Shown: positions 38,144-46,686 of the stretch, piece by piece
Numbering within the stretch: the first letter of the stretch is position 1
How the letters are laid out: each line of letters opens with the position of its first letter
Assembly: GCF_914271485.1 (NCBI RefSeq)
Contig: NZ_CAJZAG010000009.1
Location: forward strand, 310,001 to 374,000
Source: Cupriavidus pampae
GTDB taxonomy: Bacteria; Pseudomonadota; Gammaproteobacteria; Burkholderiales; Burkholderiaceae
Direction: 5' to 3'
DNA: 64,000 nt
Notes under the pieces: model-generated
Database searches by the model: none
What the model saw: the letters and a program-made list of their open reading frames with translations, nothing else
What the model was told of the DNA's origin: nothing
Translations under genes and position numbers: made by a program

Positions 38144-38209
38144 TCTTATATAAGAGTGTAGGGAAGCCTCCCGCGTCGCAACAAGCGTACGAACGCCCTT
38201 CTTATAAGA
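38144..38209. promoter_or_regulatory. Two AT-rich palindromes upstream of aceA
   Basis: TCTTATATAAGA (38144-38155) and TCTTATAAGA (38200-38209) are both perfect palindromes with the same TCTTAT...AAGA arms, 45 bp apart, in the aceA upstream region. The pair looks like twin binding sites of one dimeric regulator, and the proximal one may overlap the -10. Confidence 0.6.
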
Positions 38210-38244
38210 TTTTTATTTGTTTATATTCAATGTCTTACGAAGAT

Positions 38245-38347
38245 AATTTCACGATGCGGCACGTGATCTTCCATAATGAGAAATGCACGTTGTGCTCCGC
38301 AACCATGTATTTTTGCGGACCAAAACAGCTTTCCGCATCGTGAAATT
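38245..38347. repeat. 103-bp segment bounded by 15-bp perfect inverted repeats
   Basis: AATTTCACGATGCGG (38245-38259) is repeated inverted as CCGCATCGTGAAATT (38333-38347). The outer end is 2 bp from the stop of the cyclotransferase-like gene. Each arm is itself a partial palindrome (TTTC...GAAA type). No target-site duplication is evident. Either two operators facing each other or a tiny relic element would explain it. Confidence 0.65.
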
Positions 38348-38349
38348 TG

Positions 38350-38766
38350 TCAGACGATCGCCACGTCCCGCGCGCGGCGATATTCGACCCAGTCGCCACT
38401 GTCGATCCGGACGAGCCCCGCCACCGCGCTGTCCGCCACGGGATAGAGCAAACACGGCACCGCCGCGCTATCGAGCCCCACCGGTTGAATCTCGCGCACG
38501 AACAGCGTGGCCTGACCCGGGTAGACCTCCTCGATCTCGTCGAGCACGGGAAGCAACGCGTCTGGAATGTCGTAGATATCGCCGCGCACCGGACCGGCGG
38601 TGGCGTCGAGCACGAGGCCCGGATAGGTGCCGAAGTCATAGAGCCGTCCGGCGATGACGCCGATACCGACCAGCGTCGGCGCGGCAATGCCATGCCGCTG
38701 CGCGGCCAGGTTCAGATCGTTGACTTCACCGGCACGCAGGGTGCCGTAGACAAATACGCGATGCAT
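38350..38766 (-). CDS. Gamma-glutamylcyclotransferase-fold protein (YtfP/AIG2-like)
   Basis: This 138-residue protein opens with the GGCT signature MHRVFVYGTLRAGEVN and has LPVLDEIEEVYPGQ, which holds the acidic residue region used for catalysis in the family, and the closing VEYRRAR. GGCT-fold proteins form 5-oxoproline from gamma-glutamyl compounds or break down modified amines. The substrate is unknown. It lies 41 bp after the LytTR regulator gene on the same strand. Confidence 0.88.
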   Translation of the reverse strand: MHRVFVYGTLRAGEVNDLNLAAQRHGIAAPTLVGIGVIAGRLYDFGTYPGLVLDATAGPVRGDIYDIPDALLPVLDEIEEVYPGQATLFVREIQPVGLDSAAVPCLLYPVADSAVAGLVRIDSGDWVEYRRARDVAIV

Positions 38767-38807
38767 GGTAGGCAGGGAGTGAAATAGACCCCCACATTCT
38801 TACCTGC

Positions 38808-39653
38808 CTACATCTGCTTGAACAGATGCGCGTACTGTCGCGCGACCGGCAGCGATTCGTCGCGGTTGCGCAGCCGCAGCGAGACACGACCCAGCGACTG
38901 GTTGACGGCGCTCGCCACGCAGTCGATGTTGACCACGGTGCCGCGATGGATCTGCCAGAAGCGATCCGGGTCGAGCTGCTGCGCAAGTTCGCGCAGGCTG
39001 GTACGGATCAGGGCCTCGCCATTGGCCGAGACCACATTGACGTACTTGTCGGTGGCTTCGAGATAGATCACCTCGTCCACCGGAATGATGCGGACTTCCT
39101 GCCCGACCAGCGCCTTGATAAAGCGTAGGAACTGACCCGACCCCGGCCCCGGCCCCGGCGTGACGCCACGTTGCGGCGGCGGGTTCTCGAGCGCTTCGAG
39201 CCGATGCAGCAACTGCGCGAGGCGATTGGCATCGACCGCGGCTGGCTCGGGCTCCGCCGATGGCGGTGCCGCCGAGCGTGCCGCCAGCCGCTCGCGCAAC
39301 CGCGCCACGGTAGCCTCCAATCGCTCGTGCTGGACCGGCTTGAGTACGTAATCGACGGCCGCGCGCTCGAACGCCTCGAGCGCAAACTGATCGTACGCGG
39401 TCACGAACACCACGAGCGGCGGCAGTTCGTCAGCCTCCACGAGTTCGCGCGCCACGTCCATGCCGCTCATACCGGGCATGCGGATATCGAGAAACGCGAC
39501 ATCGGGCCGATGTGCGCGCGCGGCTTCGAGCGCGGATACACCGTCATGCACCACGGAGACGATGCGCGCCTCCGGCCACAGCGCACTCAGCTCGGCGGCG
39601 AGCACGCGCGCAAGCAGTGCTTCGTCATCGGCAATCAACAACGTCGGGGACAT
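38808..39653 (-). CDS. LytTR-family response regulator
   Basis: This 281-residue protein has a receiver domain (phospho-acceptor D56 in AFLDIRMPG; T/K partners in FVTAYDQ and LKPVQ), a proline/glycine linker (about 140-175), and a LytTR DNA-binding domain (VYLEATDKYVNVVSANGE ... FWQIHRGTVVNI). Its cognate kinase is the gene 42 bp upstream. AlgR/LytR-type regulators bind tandem direct repeats. The target genes are unknown; a role in polysaccharide or cell-envelope control is only typical of the class. Confidence 0.93.
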   Translation of the reverse strand: MSPTLLIADDEALLARVLAAELSALWPEARIVSVVHDGVSALEAARAHRPDVAFLDIRMPGMSGMDVARELVEADELPPLVVFVTAYDQFALEAFERAAVDYVLKPVQHERLEATVARLRERLAARSAAPPSAEPEPAAVDANRLAQLLHRLEALENPPPQRGVTPGPGPGSGQFLRFIKALVGQEVRIIPVDEVIYLEATDKYVNVVSANGEALIRTSLRELAQQLDPDRFWQIHRGTVVNIDCVASAVNQSLGRVSLRLRNRDESLPVARQYAHLFKQM

Positions 39654-39674
39654 TGCAAGGGCTCGGAAATAGAT

Positions 39675-39702
39675 CGATCAGGATCAGGGTCAGGATCAGG
39701 AG
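39675..39702. repeat. ATCAGG hexamer tandem repeat between kinase and regulator genes
   Basis: About four imperfect GATCAG/GGTCAG hexamers lie in the 42-bp gap between the kinase stop (39696) and the regulator start (39653), running a few bases into the end of the kinase gene. They are likely the result of slippage. Confidence 0.5.
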
Positions 39703-40904
39703 TGGGCCGCGGACACACCACCGGCCGGACGTGCGCGGGGCGACGTCTCGTGGCTGCCATGCGCACCCGCCGGCAGTTCCACCAGCAGCGCCGATGGTAG
39801 TGACGACAAGTCGGCCTGGCGCGCCAGCGGTAACGTCAGCCGCACGATCACGCCACGCGGATGGTTCTCTTCCATCTGCATGACGGCCGCAGCGCCGAAG
39901 ATCCGCGCCAGCCGTTCGCGTACGTGCGTCAGCCCCATGCCGGAGCCCTTGGTGCCGCCCTGGCAGAAGCCGATGCCGCTATCGGTGATCACCACCTGCA
40001 CGTTGCCATCGCCGGGGTCGCGCGCGGCCAGCACGATGCTCCCGCCGCTCATGCATGGCTCGATGCCGTGCGTCACCGCGTTCTCCACCAGCGGCTGGAT
40101 CAGCATCGGCGGAATCTCGACGTCGGCCAGCGCCGGCGGCAGATCGATGTCGAATGCGAGCCGCGAGCCGAAGCGCATGGACTGGATTTCGAGGTAGCTG
40201 CGTAGCAGTTCGAACTCCTGCCGCAGCGTGCATTGCTCGGCGCGGGTGTGCTTGAGCGAGGTGCGCAGGAAACCAATCAGCCGCTGCAATAGCTGCCGCG
40301 CGGCGCGTGGATCGGTGGCGATCAACCCATCGAGGTTGGCCAGCGAGTTGAACAGGAAGTGCGGCTCGATCTGTGCCTGCAGCGCCATCAGCTGCGCGCG
40401 CACGAGCTGCTTCTCCGCTTCCTCGCGCTGCAACGCGTCCAGCGCGGCCTGCCGCTGGAGGTAGGCGAGCTTCTCGCGCGACCAGTAGAAATAGATCATG
40501 CTCGCCGATGCCAGCATCCCAACCACCAGGCACATGCGAAGCATGTCGCCAGCCTCGGCATCGGAACGCGTGGGCAGGTTCAGGGCTTCCTGTGTGGCCC
40601 AGCGGCCGACGATCACGCCGGTGGGCACCGCCACGGCGGCCAGGCACAGGAACGGCCAGCGGCGCGGCCGGTCGTTCCACCAGATGAGCACGCGCGGGAT
40701 GTCGATCAGCGCCCAGATCGAGAGGCCGATCAGCTGGCTGTAGACGAGGTTGTGGAATAGCGAGCCACCGGTGCGGAAGCCGTAATTCAGGCTCAGCGCG
40801 ATCACCGTGTTCATGCAGATCACGAACAGCAGGTCGCGGCCAAGGATGGTCAGCCGCGACGGCAGCGTGGCGTACAGGCAGCCATGTCTTGCAGCGAATT
40901 TCAT
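39696..40904 (-). CDS. LytS/AlgZ-type sensor histidine kinase
   Basis: This 402-residue kinase has about four N-terminal membrane helices (residues ~20-150), a short coiled coil, a His_kinase domain with the phospho-acceptor in LQAQIEPHFLFNSLANL, and an HATPase_c domain (LVENAVTHGIEP, DSGIGF, GTKGSGMGL). The C-terminal ~35 residues are low-complexity. It signals to the LytTR regulator encoded 42 bp downstream. There is no recognisable sensory domain other than the membrane bundle. Confidence 0.93.
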   Translation of the reverse strand: MKFAARHGCLYATLPSRLTILGRDLLFVICMNTVIALSLNYGFRTGGSLFHNLVYSQLIGLSIWALIDIPRVLIWWNDRPRRWPFLCLAAVAVPTGVIVGRWATQEALNLPTRSDAEAGDMLRMCLVVGMLASASMIYFYWSREKLAYLQRQAALDALQREEAEKQLVRAQLMALQAQIEPHFLFNSLANLDGLIATDPRAARQLLQRLIGFLRTSLKHTRAEQCTLRQEFELLRSYLEIQSMRFGSRLAFDIDLPPALADVEIPPMLIQPLVENAVTHGIEPCMSGGSIVLAARDPGDGNVQVVITDSGIGFCQGGTKGSGMGLTHVRERLARIFGAAAVMQMEENHPRGVIVRLTLPLARQADLSSLPSALLVELPAGAHGSHETSPRARPAGGVSAAHS

Positions 40905-41027
40905 TCGCGCGTCTTCCCCGGTGTTAACCCGCAGTGATCACGAGGTTACTTTACGCCGGTCGGCGGGAGGAAGGAAGCGCCGTGCGATAAAACGCACCGC
41001 CACGGCGCCAAACGCGGCAAATCGGGA

Positions 41028-41978
41028 TCAGGCAGCCTGCAGGGACTGGCCGCGTACGGTTTCCGCCAGGGCGGTGGAAATCGTGTCGCGCGACAGATGG
41101 GGCGCGAACATGCTGATGAACGCCTGCGCATAGCCGCGCAGGTAAGCCCCGCGCCGGACCGCCACGCTGGTCGTATTGGGCTCGAACAGGTGATCGGCCG
41201 TAATGCGCACCAGCCCGGCGTCCTTGCGCGCGTCGTACGCCATCGACGCGATGATGCCCACGCCAAGATCCAGTTCCGCGTAGGTCTTGATCACGTCCGC
41301 GTCCATCGCGGTCAGCACGATCTCGGGCTGCAGGCCCGCGTCGGCAAACGCGCCGTCGATCTTGCGCCGGCCCGTGAAGCCCGCGTCGTACGTGATGATC
41401 GGGAAGTTGACGATATCCTCGAGCGACGGCTCGGGAATGCGCGTGAGCGGGTGCTCGGGCGACACCACCAGCACGTGCTGCCAGCTGTAGGCCTCGAACG
41501 ACGTCAGGCCCGCCTCGCTGGCCACGGCCTCGGTCGCGATGCCGATATCGGCCTGCCCGGTCAGCAGCAGCTCGACGATATGCTGCGGCGAGGCTTCCTG
41601 CAGGGCCAGCGTCACGTGTGGATATTCCTTGCGGAAACCCTGCACCACCTTCGGCAGCGCGTAGCGTGCCTGCGTATGCGTGGTGGCCACGGTCAGACGC
41701 CCCGTATGGCGGCCCGCGAACTCGTCGCCGGCCTGGCGCAGGTTCTCGGCCTCGAGCAGCAGTCGCTCGACCACGCGCACGATCTCGCGACCCGGCTCGG
41801 TCAGACCGGTCAGGCGCTTGCCGTAGCGTTCGAAGATTTCCACGCCGAGCTCTTCCTCGAGCTCGCGAATCTGACGCGACACACCCGGCTGCGACGTGTA
41901 CAGCGCGTTGGCGACTTCGGTCAGATTGAACTGGCGGCGCACCGCCTCGCGAATCGATCGTAGCTGCTGAAAATTCAT
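41028..41978 (-). CDS. cysB: LysR-type sulfur regulator CysB
   Basis: This 316-residue regulator opens with the CysB/Cbl-specific MNFQQLRSIREAVRRQFNLTEVA and has the HTH SQPGVSRQIRELEEELG. The effector domain includes TTHTQARYALPKVV, where CysB holds sulfate or O-acetylserine analogues. It activates sulfate and sulfonate genes during sulfur limitation. It is the last gene of cysTWA-cysB and its ATG overlaps the cysA stop (ATGA), giving coupled translation. Confidence 0.94.
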   Translation of the reverse strand: MNFQQLRSIREAVRRQFNLTEVANALYTSQPGVSRQIRELEEELGVEIFERYGKRLTGLTEPGREIVRVVERLLLEAENLRQAGDEFAGRHTGRLTVATTHTQARYALPKVVQGFRKEYPHVTLALQEASPQHIVELLLTGQADIGIATEAVASEAGLTSFEAYSWQHVLVVSPEHPLTRIPEPSLEDIVNFPIITYDAGFTGRRKIDGAFADAGLQPEIVLTAMDADVIKTYAELDLGVGIIASMAYDARKDAGLVRITADHLFEPNTTSVAVRRGAYLRGYAQAFISMFAPHLSRDTISTALAETVRGQSLQAA

Positions 41979-43099
41979 GGCGTGGCTCCGTTATTCTTGT
42001 CCGGTACAGCGTTGTCGCGCACAGGGGTATCGCGAGTAAAGACGCGCAGCTGGCGCGGACGCACCGCAAGCAGCTCGCCCTCGCGGAAACCCAGATGACG
42101 GAAGCGTTCGAGCGGCAGCGCCACCTCGATCACGTCCTGGTTGTCTTCGCGCTCGAGCTCGAGCTGTGCCACCGGGCCCAGCGTCAGCGCGCGGCGCAGC
42201 GTCACGGCGATACCATCGGTACCCGGCGCATAACGCTCGAGGTCGAGGTCGTGCGGACGCACATACGCCACCGCATCGCCAGCGGTCTCGTGGCCCTGCC
42301 CGATCACCGGTAGCACCGAGTCGCCGGTGTGCAGCAGGCCGCCGGTGTCACCCACCTCGAGCCGGCCATGGAACAGGTTCACGTTGCCGAGGAAGCCGAA
42401 CACGAACGGCGTGGCCGGATGGTTGTAGACCGCCTCGGGCGTGCCGAACTGCTCCACGCGCCCACGATTCATCAGCACGACCTGATCGGCCACTTCGAGC
42501 GCCTCTTCCTGATCGTGAGTCACGAACACGCTGGTCACGTGCAGTTCGTCATGCAGACGACGCAGCCAGCGGCGCAGTTCCTTGCGCACCTTGGCGTCGA
42601 GCGCGCCGAACGGTTCGTCCAGCAGCAGCACGCGCGGCTCCACGGCCAGCGCGCGAGCCAGCGCGATACGCTGGCGCTGACCGCCCGACAGTTGCGACGG
42701 ATAGCGATCGGCCAGCCAGTCGAGCTGCACCAGCTCCAGCAGCGACTTCACCTTCTCGCGGATCTTCGCTTCCGACGGACGCTCGGCGCGCGGCTTCACG
42801 CGCAGGCCGAAGGCGACGTTCTCGAACACGGTCATGTGCTTGAACAGCGCGTAGTGCTGGAACACGAAGCCCACGTTGCGATCGCGCACGTGATGCTGCG
42901 AGGCATCGGTACCGGCCAGCACGACCTGGCCCGAGTCCGCGCGTTCGAGACCGGCGATGATGCGCAGCAGCGTGGTCTTGCCACAGCCGGACGGGCCCAG
43001 CAGCGCGGTCAGCTCGCCTTCGTCGAAGTCGAGCGACACGTTGTCCAGTGCCACGAAGTCGCCAAAGCGCTTCTCTACGTTCCTGACCTGAATGCTCAT
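41975..43099 (-). CDS. cysA: Sulfate/thiosulfate ABC transporter ATPase
   Basis: This 374-residue CysA-type ATPase has Walker A GPSGCGKTTLL, signature LSGGQRQRI, Walker B LLLDEPFGALD, and a C-terminal TOBE-like regulatory extension (PHDLDLERY ... LPLERFRHLGFREGE). It energises CysTW. The start overlaps the cysW stop (ATGA) and the end overlaps cysB, so the operon is tightly coupled. Confidence 0.95.
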   Translation of the reverse strand: MSIQVRNVEKRFGDFVALDNVSLDFDEGELTALLGPSGCGKTTLLRIIAGLERADSGQVVLAGTDASQHHVRDRNVGFVFQHYALFKHMTVFENVAFGLRVKPRAERPSEAKIREKVKSLLELVQLDWLADRYPSQLSGGQRQRIALARALAVEPRVLLLDEPFGALDAKVRKELRRWLRRLHDELHVTSVFVTHDQEEALEVADQVVLMNRGRVEQFGTPEAVYNHPATPFVFGFLGNVNLFHGRLEVGDTGGLLHTGDSVLPVIGQGHETAGDAVAYVRPHDLDLERYAPGTDGIAVTLRRALTLGPVAQLELEREDNQDVIEVALPLERFRHLGFREGELLAVRPRQLRVFTRDTPVRDNAVPDKNNGATP

Positions 43100-44094
43100 G
43101 ATGCCTGTCCCTGCAGCGGTTGCTGCTGCGATTGATGCGAAGTTTGTTTCGATGCTGCCTGTTGGGTAGCCTGCTGCGATTGCGGCTTCACGACCGGATC
43201 GGCCGGCCGCTCGAGCGCGTCTTCGCTGTGTTCACGCGCCGCGCGCATCTCGACCAGTGTCTTGATGCCGAGCGTCACGAGCGCCAGCAGCGTCAGCAGC
43301 GACGCCACCGCGAACGCGGCCGCGAAGTTGTATTCGTTGTAGAGAATTTCCACGTGCAGCGGCATCGTGTTGGTCAGGCCGCGGATATGGCCCGAGACCA
43401 CCGACACGGCGCCGAACTCGCCCATCGCGCGCGCATTGCACAGGATCACGCCATACAGCAGACCCCAGCGAATGTTCGGCAGCGTGATATGGCGGAAGGT
43501 CTGCCAACCCGACGCGCCCAGCACGATCGCGGCCTCTTCTTCCTCGCTACCCTGTGCCTGCATCAGCGGAATCAGCTCGCGTGCGACAAACGGGAACGTC
43601 ACGAAGATCGTCGCCAGCACGATGCCTGGCACGGCGAACATGATCTTGATGTCGTGCGCCTCCAGCCACGGGCCGAACCAGCCCTGCGCGCCGAACATCA
43701 GCACGTAGATCAGCCCCGAGATCACGGGCGAGACCGAGAACGGCAGATCGATCAGCGTGATCAGCAGGTTCTTGCCGCGGAAGTCGAACTTCGCGATGGC
43801 CCATGCCGCCGCCACGCCAAACACGATATTCAGCGGCACCGCGATCGCGGCCACCGTCAGCGTGAGCTGGATCGCGGACACCGCGTCCGGTTCGATCAGC
43901 GCGCTCAGGTACGTGTCCACGCCCTTCTTGAACGCTTCAAAGAACACCGATGCCAGCGGCACGAACAGGAACAGTGCCAGGAACAGCACGGCCACCGTGA
44001 TCAGCGTGTAGCGAACCCATGGGGACTCGCCGGTGGCGTCGTAAGGATGGTGGGTCGAGCCCTTCGATTTGAGTCGGGAAACTGCGCCGGCCAT
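43096..44094 (-). CDS. cysW: Sulfate ABC transporter permease CysW
   Basis: This 332-residue permease has about six helices, an EAA loop (EEEAAIVLGASGWQTFRHITLPNI) and CysW-typical GHIRGLTNTMPLHVEILYNEY. The C-terminal ~45 residues are a Q/S-rich tail (QSQQATQQAASKQTSHQSQQ) longer than in E. coli. It pairs with CysT; 3 bp separate the two genes. Confidence 0.95.
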   Translation of the reverse strand: MAGAVSRLKSKGSTHHPYDATGESPWVRYTLITVAVLFLALFLFVPLASVFFEAFKKGVDTYLSALIEPDAVSAIQLTLTVAAIAVPLNIVFGVAAAWAIAKFDFRGKNLLITLIDLPFSVSPVISGLIYVLMFGAQGWFGPWLEAHDIKIMFAVPGIVLATIFVTFPFVARELIPLMQAQGSEEEEAAIVLGASGWQTFRHITLPNIRWGLLYGVILCNARAMGEFGAVSVVSGHIRGLTNTMPLHVEILYNEYNFAAAFAVASLLTLLALVTLGIKTLVEMRAAREHSEDALERPADPVVKPQSQQATQQAASKQTSHQSQQQPLQGQAS

Positions 44095-44097
44095 CTT

Positions 44098-45030
44098 TTA
44101 ATCCTTCGCCACAATTTCAGCAGACACGCGCGCGCCGCTCTGATGGCGTCGCGTCCAGGCCTGCAGCAGGTTGATCAGCAGCAGCAGCACGAACGAGATC
44201 ACGAGCATCACCACGGCCACCGCGGTCGCGCCGGCATAGTCGTACTGCTCGAGCTTCGAATAAATCATCAGCGGCGCGATCTCCGACACCATCGGCATGT
44301 TGCCCGAGATGAACACCACCGAGCCGTACTCGCCCGTGGCACGCGCGAACGACAGCGCAAAGCCCGTGAGCAACGCCGGCAGGATGGCCGGCAGGATCAC
44401 GCGCTTGAACGTTTGCAGGCGCGAGGCGCCGAGGCTTGCCGCGGCTTCTTCGAGTTCTCGTTCCACGTCCTCGAGCACCGGCTGCACGGTCCGCACCACG
44501 AACGGCAGACCGATAAACGTCAGCGCCACCACGATGCCCAGCGGGGTGAAGGCCACCTTGATGCCATGCGGTTCCAGGTACTTGCCGATCCAGCCATTGC
44601 CCGCGAACAGCGCGGTCAGTGCAATGCCGGCCACGGCGGTGGGTAGCGCGAACGGCAGATCGACCAGCGCATCGATAAAGCGCTTGCCGAAGAAGCGGTA
44701 GCGCACGAGCACCCACGCCACGATCAGGCCGAACACGGTATTGATGATCGCCGCCACGAACGAGGCGCCGAAGCTCAGCTCCAGCGAATGGACCACGCGC
44801 GGCTCGGTGACGGTGCGCCAGAACGCTTCCCACGTCATCGTGAACGTCTTCAGGAACGTCGCCGACAGTGGAATCAGTACGACCAGCGTCAGGTAGAAGA
44901 TCGTGAAGCCCAGCGACAGTCCGAAACCGGGCAGCACGGTAAAGCGCTGGCTGGTACGCGGGCGGAACGGACTGTTCGACGGCTTGGGCGTGGACGATGG
45001 GGCGTCCGCGACGGAAATGGATGGCGGCAT
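44098..45030 (-). CDS. cysT: Sulfate ABC transporter permease CysT
   Basis: This 310-residue permease starts at MPPSISVADAPSS (ATG 45030, GAGAAG upstream), nine codons inside the longest frame. It has a proline-rich cytoplasmic arm, then about six helices, the EAA loop (EEAAASLGASRLQTFKRVILP) and GEYGSVVFISGNMP. It is first in cysTWA-cysB. Confidence 0.94.
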   Translation of the reverse strand: MPPSISVADAPSSTPKPSNSPFRPRTSQRFTVLPGFGLSLGFTIFYLTLVVLIPLSATFLKTFTMTWEAFWRTVTEPRVVHSLELSFGASFVAAIINTVFGLIVAWVLVRYRFFGKRFIDALVDLPFALPTAVAGIALTALFAGNGWIGKYLEPHGIKVAFTPLGIVVALTFIGLPFVVRTVQPVLEDVERELEEAAASLGASRLQTFKRVILPAILPALLTGFALSFARATGEYGSVVFISGNMPMVSEIAPLMIYSKLEQYDYAGATAVAVVMLVISFVLLLLINLLQAWTRRHQSGARVSAEIVAKD

Positions 45031-45136
45031 ATCTTCTCGCTTATAAAGCCCGCGCATAACGGGCAGGCTAGCGAGACAAATTTTGCAGATAGGCCCTTAT
45101 AAACAGAACGAATATTTAATTATGTCTTTAGACGAT
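45031..45136 (-). promoter_or_regulatory. AT-rich control region of cysTWA-cysB
   Basis: This 106-bp gap includes a strikingly AT-rich tract (about 45085-45135; for example TTATAAACAGAACGAATATT on the plus strand). That composition in a GC-rich chromosome marks a promoter, most likely a CysB-activated one. A small 5-bp GCCCG/CGGGC hairpin (45048-45064) lies in the leader. Exact CysB boxes were not assigned. Confidence 0.5.
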
Positions 45137-45811
45137 CTAGATATAAGGAGTGGTGCAACCGAGCTCTACGCTCGACTCCCACGAACCTGATACATCACTT
45201 TCAAGCCCCTTCGACTCGATGCGCTGCAACAATGTGGCGAGATAGGCCAAACCCACAGGCCATTCATCCAGACCCGAGTCCGCATTGATATGGCCCTGCG
45301 CGCCCGCATCGACGAGCTCGCTGCCCCATAGCGCACCCCAGCTGAATGCGGTGCGCTGCGCCATCCAGGGGTCGTCGCGGCTCGCGATCAGCACCGTCGG
45401 AAATGGTAGCTTCCATGTCGGCAGCAGCGCGCCGACGCCAAACTTGTCTGGATCGGCCGGCGCCACGAGCAGCGCGCCCGCAATGCCGATCGGATCGAGC
45501 GATGCCTGGCGCAGTGTCGCCAGACAGCCAAAACTGTGCGCCACCAGCACGGCGCCGCCGTGCGCCACGCGTCGCGCGCGCATCACGCCCTCCGAAACAC
45601 GCTCCGACCAAAGTGGCAGGCTCGGGCGCGACCAGTCGTGCTGCTCCACGCGTTGCCAGTCGGGATGGCGCGCCTCCCAGCGCGATTGCCAGTGCGCCGG
45701 CCCGCTGCCATGCAGCCCGGGCACGGTGAGGATCTGCAGCCCGCGCGGCACGGCCAGTGGCGGCGTTACCGACTTGATGGATGGTTCGGCGGACGGATGC
45801 GATGTACTCAT
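45137..45811 (-). CDS. RBBP9/YdeN-family serine hydrolase
   Basis: This 224-residue alpha/beta hydrolase has the family start ILTVPGLHGSGPAHWQSRWE, nucleophile elbow VAHSFGCLA (S in HSFG), and acidic/His elements NADSGLDEWPVG near the end. These small bacterial hydrolases have unknown substrates; some are esterases. It is the last gene of the sbp-ssu-mop-EAL run, 12 bp after the EAL-like gene, and may act on a sulfur-containing ester. That link is by context only. Confidence 0.88.
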   Translation of the reverse strand: MSTSHPSAEPSIKSVTPPLAVPRGLQILTVPGLHGSGPAHWQSRWEARHPDWQRVEQHDWSRPSLPLWSERVSEGVMRARRVAHGGAVLVAHSFGCLATLRQASLDPIGIAGALLVAPADPDKFGVGALLPTWKLPFPTVLIASRDDPWMAQRTAFSWGALWGSELVDAGAQGHINADSGLDEWPVGLAYLATLLQRIESKGLESDVSGSWESSVELGCTTPYI

Positions 45812-45823
45812 GCTGGCTCCTGA

Positions 45824-46675
45824 TTAGCTCCGCTCTCCCTCAGGGAGCGGGGCACTCACCAATCCCTGCAGGACTGGCGATGCCGCGTGCAATTGCCGTG
45901 CCGACACGGCCTCGCCGGCGGCAATCCCCTGCCCCAGCGCAATGCCCGCCGCCTGTAACCGCTCCACCGACAGCGAGTCCTGCAGGCGGCGCCCGATCAG
46001 CGTCACCCCCGCGCTAGCCGCGCTGGCACGCAGGCCGGACAATTGTCGATCGGTCCACGTGCGGCGCATGTCAAGCTTGAGCCAGTCCGGCAGCGCGTGC
46101 GCCATCAGCGCACCCGCCTCGGCCGGATCGGAGGCCTGCAGGCTCACCGCAAACCCATTGCGCCGATAATTGCCCACCACGTGCAGCAGCAGCGGCAGAT
46201 CGTCGTTGGCACTCGCGGGCACCTGGATCACGAACCGCTCGAGCGGCAGCCCAAGCGACTGGAGCGCGCGCCGGAATGCGGCACCGTGATCGTCGGCCAC
46301 GGCTGCGAGCAGCCGGTTATGCACATTGAGCACCAGCTTGTGCTCGCCGTCCCGCTCCGCGGGGCCGGCAAAATAGTTGATCGCATGCACTAGCCGCGAC
46401 AGACGGTCGAGCGATACCAGCGAGGCATCGTCGGCCGCCATCGCGAACAGCTTCCATGCGGCCAGCCCTACGCCATCCTCGGCGTAGGTATGGATCGCAC
46501 CCTCGTGCGCGACGACGCTGCGATCCGCCAGCGTGACCAGTGGCTCGAACACGCTCGTGAGCGAACAGTTGAAATACTGGCCCTGAACCTGGCCACTCGT
46601 ATCGCGCCACAGTTCCCGCCCCGCGACGGGGCCACGGGGCAACGTTTCCAGATAGCGGTCGAGCGCGTCGGGCAT
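45824..46675 (-). CDS. Degenerate EAL-domain protein
   Basis: This 283-residue protein is shaped like an EAL phosphodiesterase (VFEPLVTLADRSVVAHEGAIHTY; LKLDMRRTWTDRQL; VTLIGRRLQDSLSVERLQAAGI). Catalytic motifs are eroded: the EAL triplet reads EGA, and the metal-binding EN and DDFG motifs are missing. It is probably a non-catalytic binder of c-di-GMP or protein. It is embedded between molbindin and a hydrolase in a sulfur operon (11- and 12-bp gaps). The C-terminal codons overlap a small CTCCCTnnGGGAG hairpin. Confidence 0.82.
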   Translation of the reverse strand: MPDALDRYLETLPRGPVAGRELWRDTSGQVQGQYFNCSLTSVFEPLVTLADRSVVAHEGAIHTYAEDGVGLAAWKLFAMAADDASLVSLDRLSRLVHAINYFAGPAERDGEHKLVLNVHNRLLAAVADDHGAAFRRALQSLGLPLERFVIQVPASANDDLPLLLHVVGNYRRNGFAVSLQASDPAEAGALMAHALPDWLKLDMRRTWTDRQLSGLRASAASAGVTLIGRRLQDSLSVERLQAAGIALGQGIAAGEAVSARQLHAASPVLQGLVSAPLPEGERS

Positions 46676-46686
46676 GCTGAATTCCC

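Noticed and set aside
38245..38347. Insertion sequence remnant as a firm call
   Set aside because: No transposase, no target duplication seen; kept only as an inverted-repeat feature.
45085..45135. AT-rich tract as possible inserted foreign DNA
   Set aside because: Short, lies exactly in the gap before cysT, and is better explained as a promoter/CysB region.
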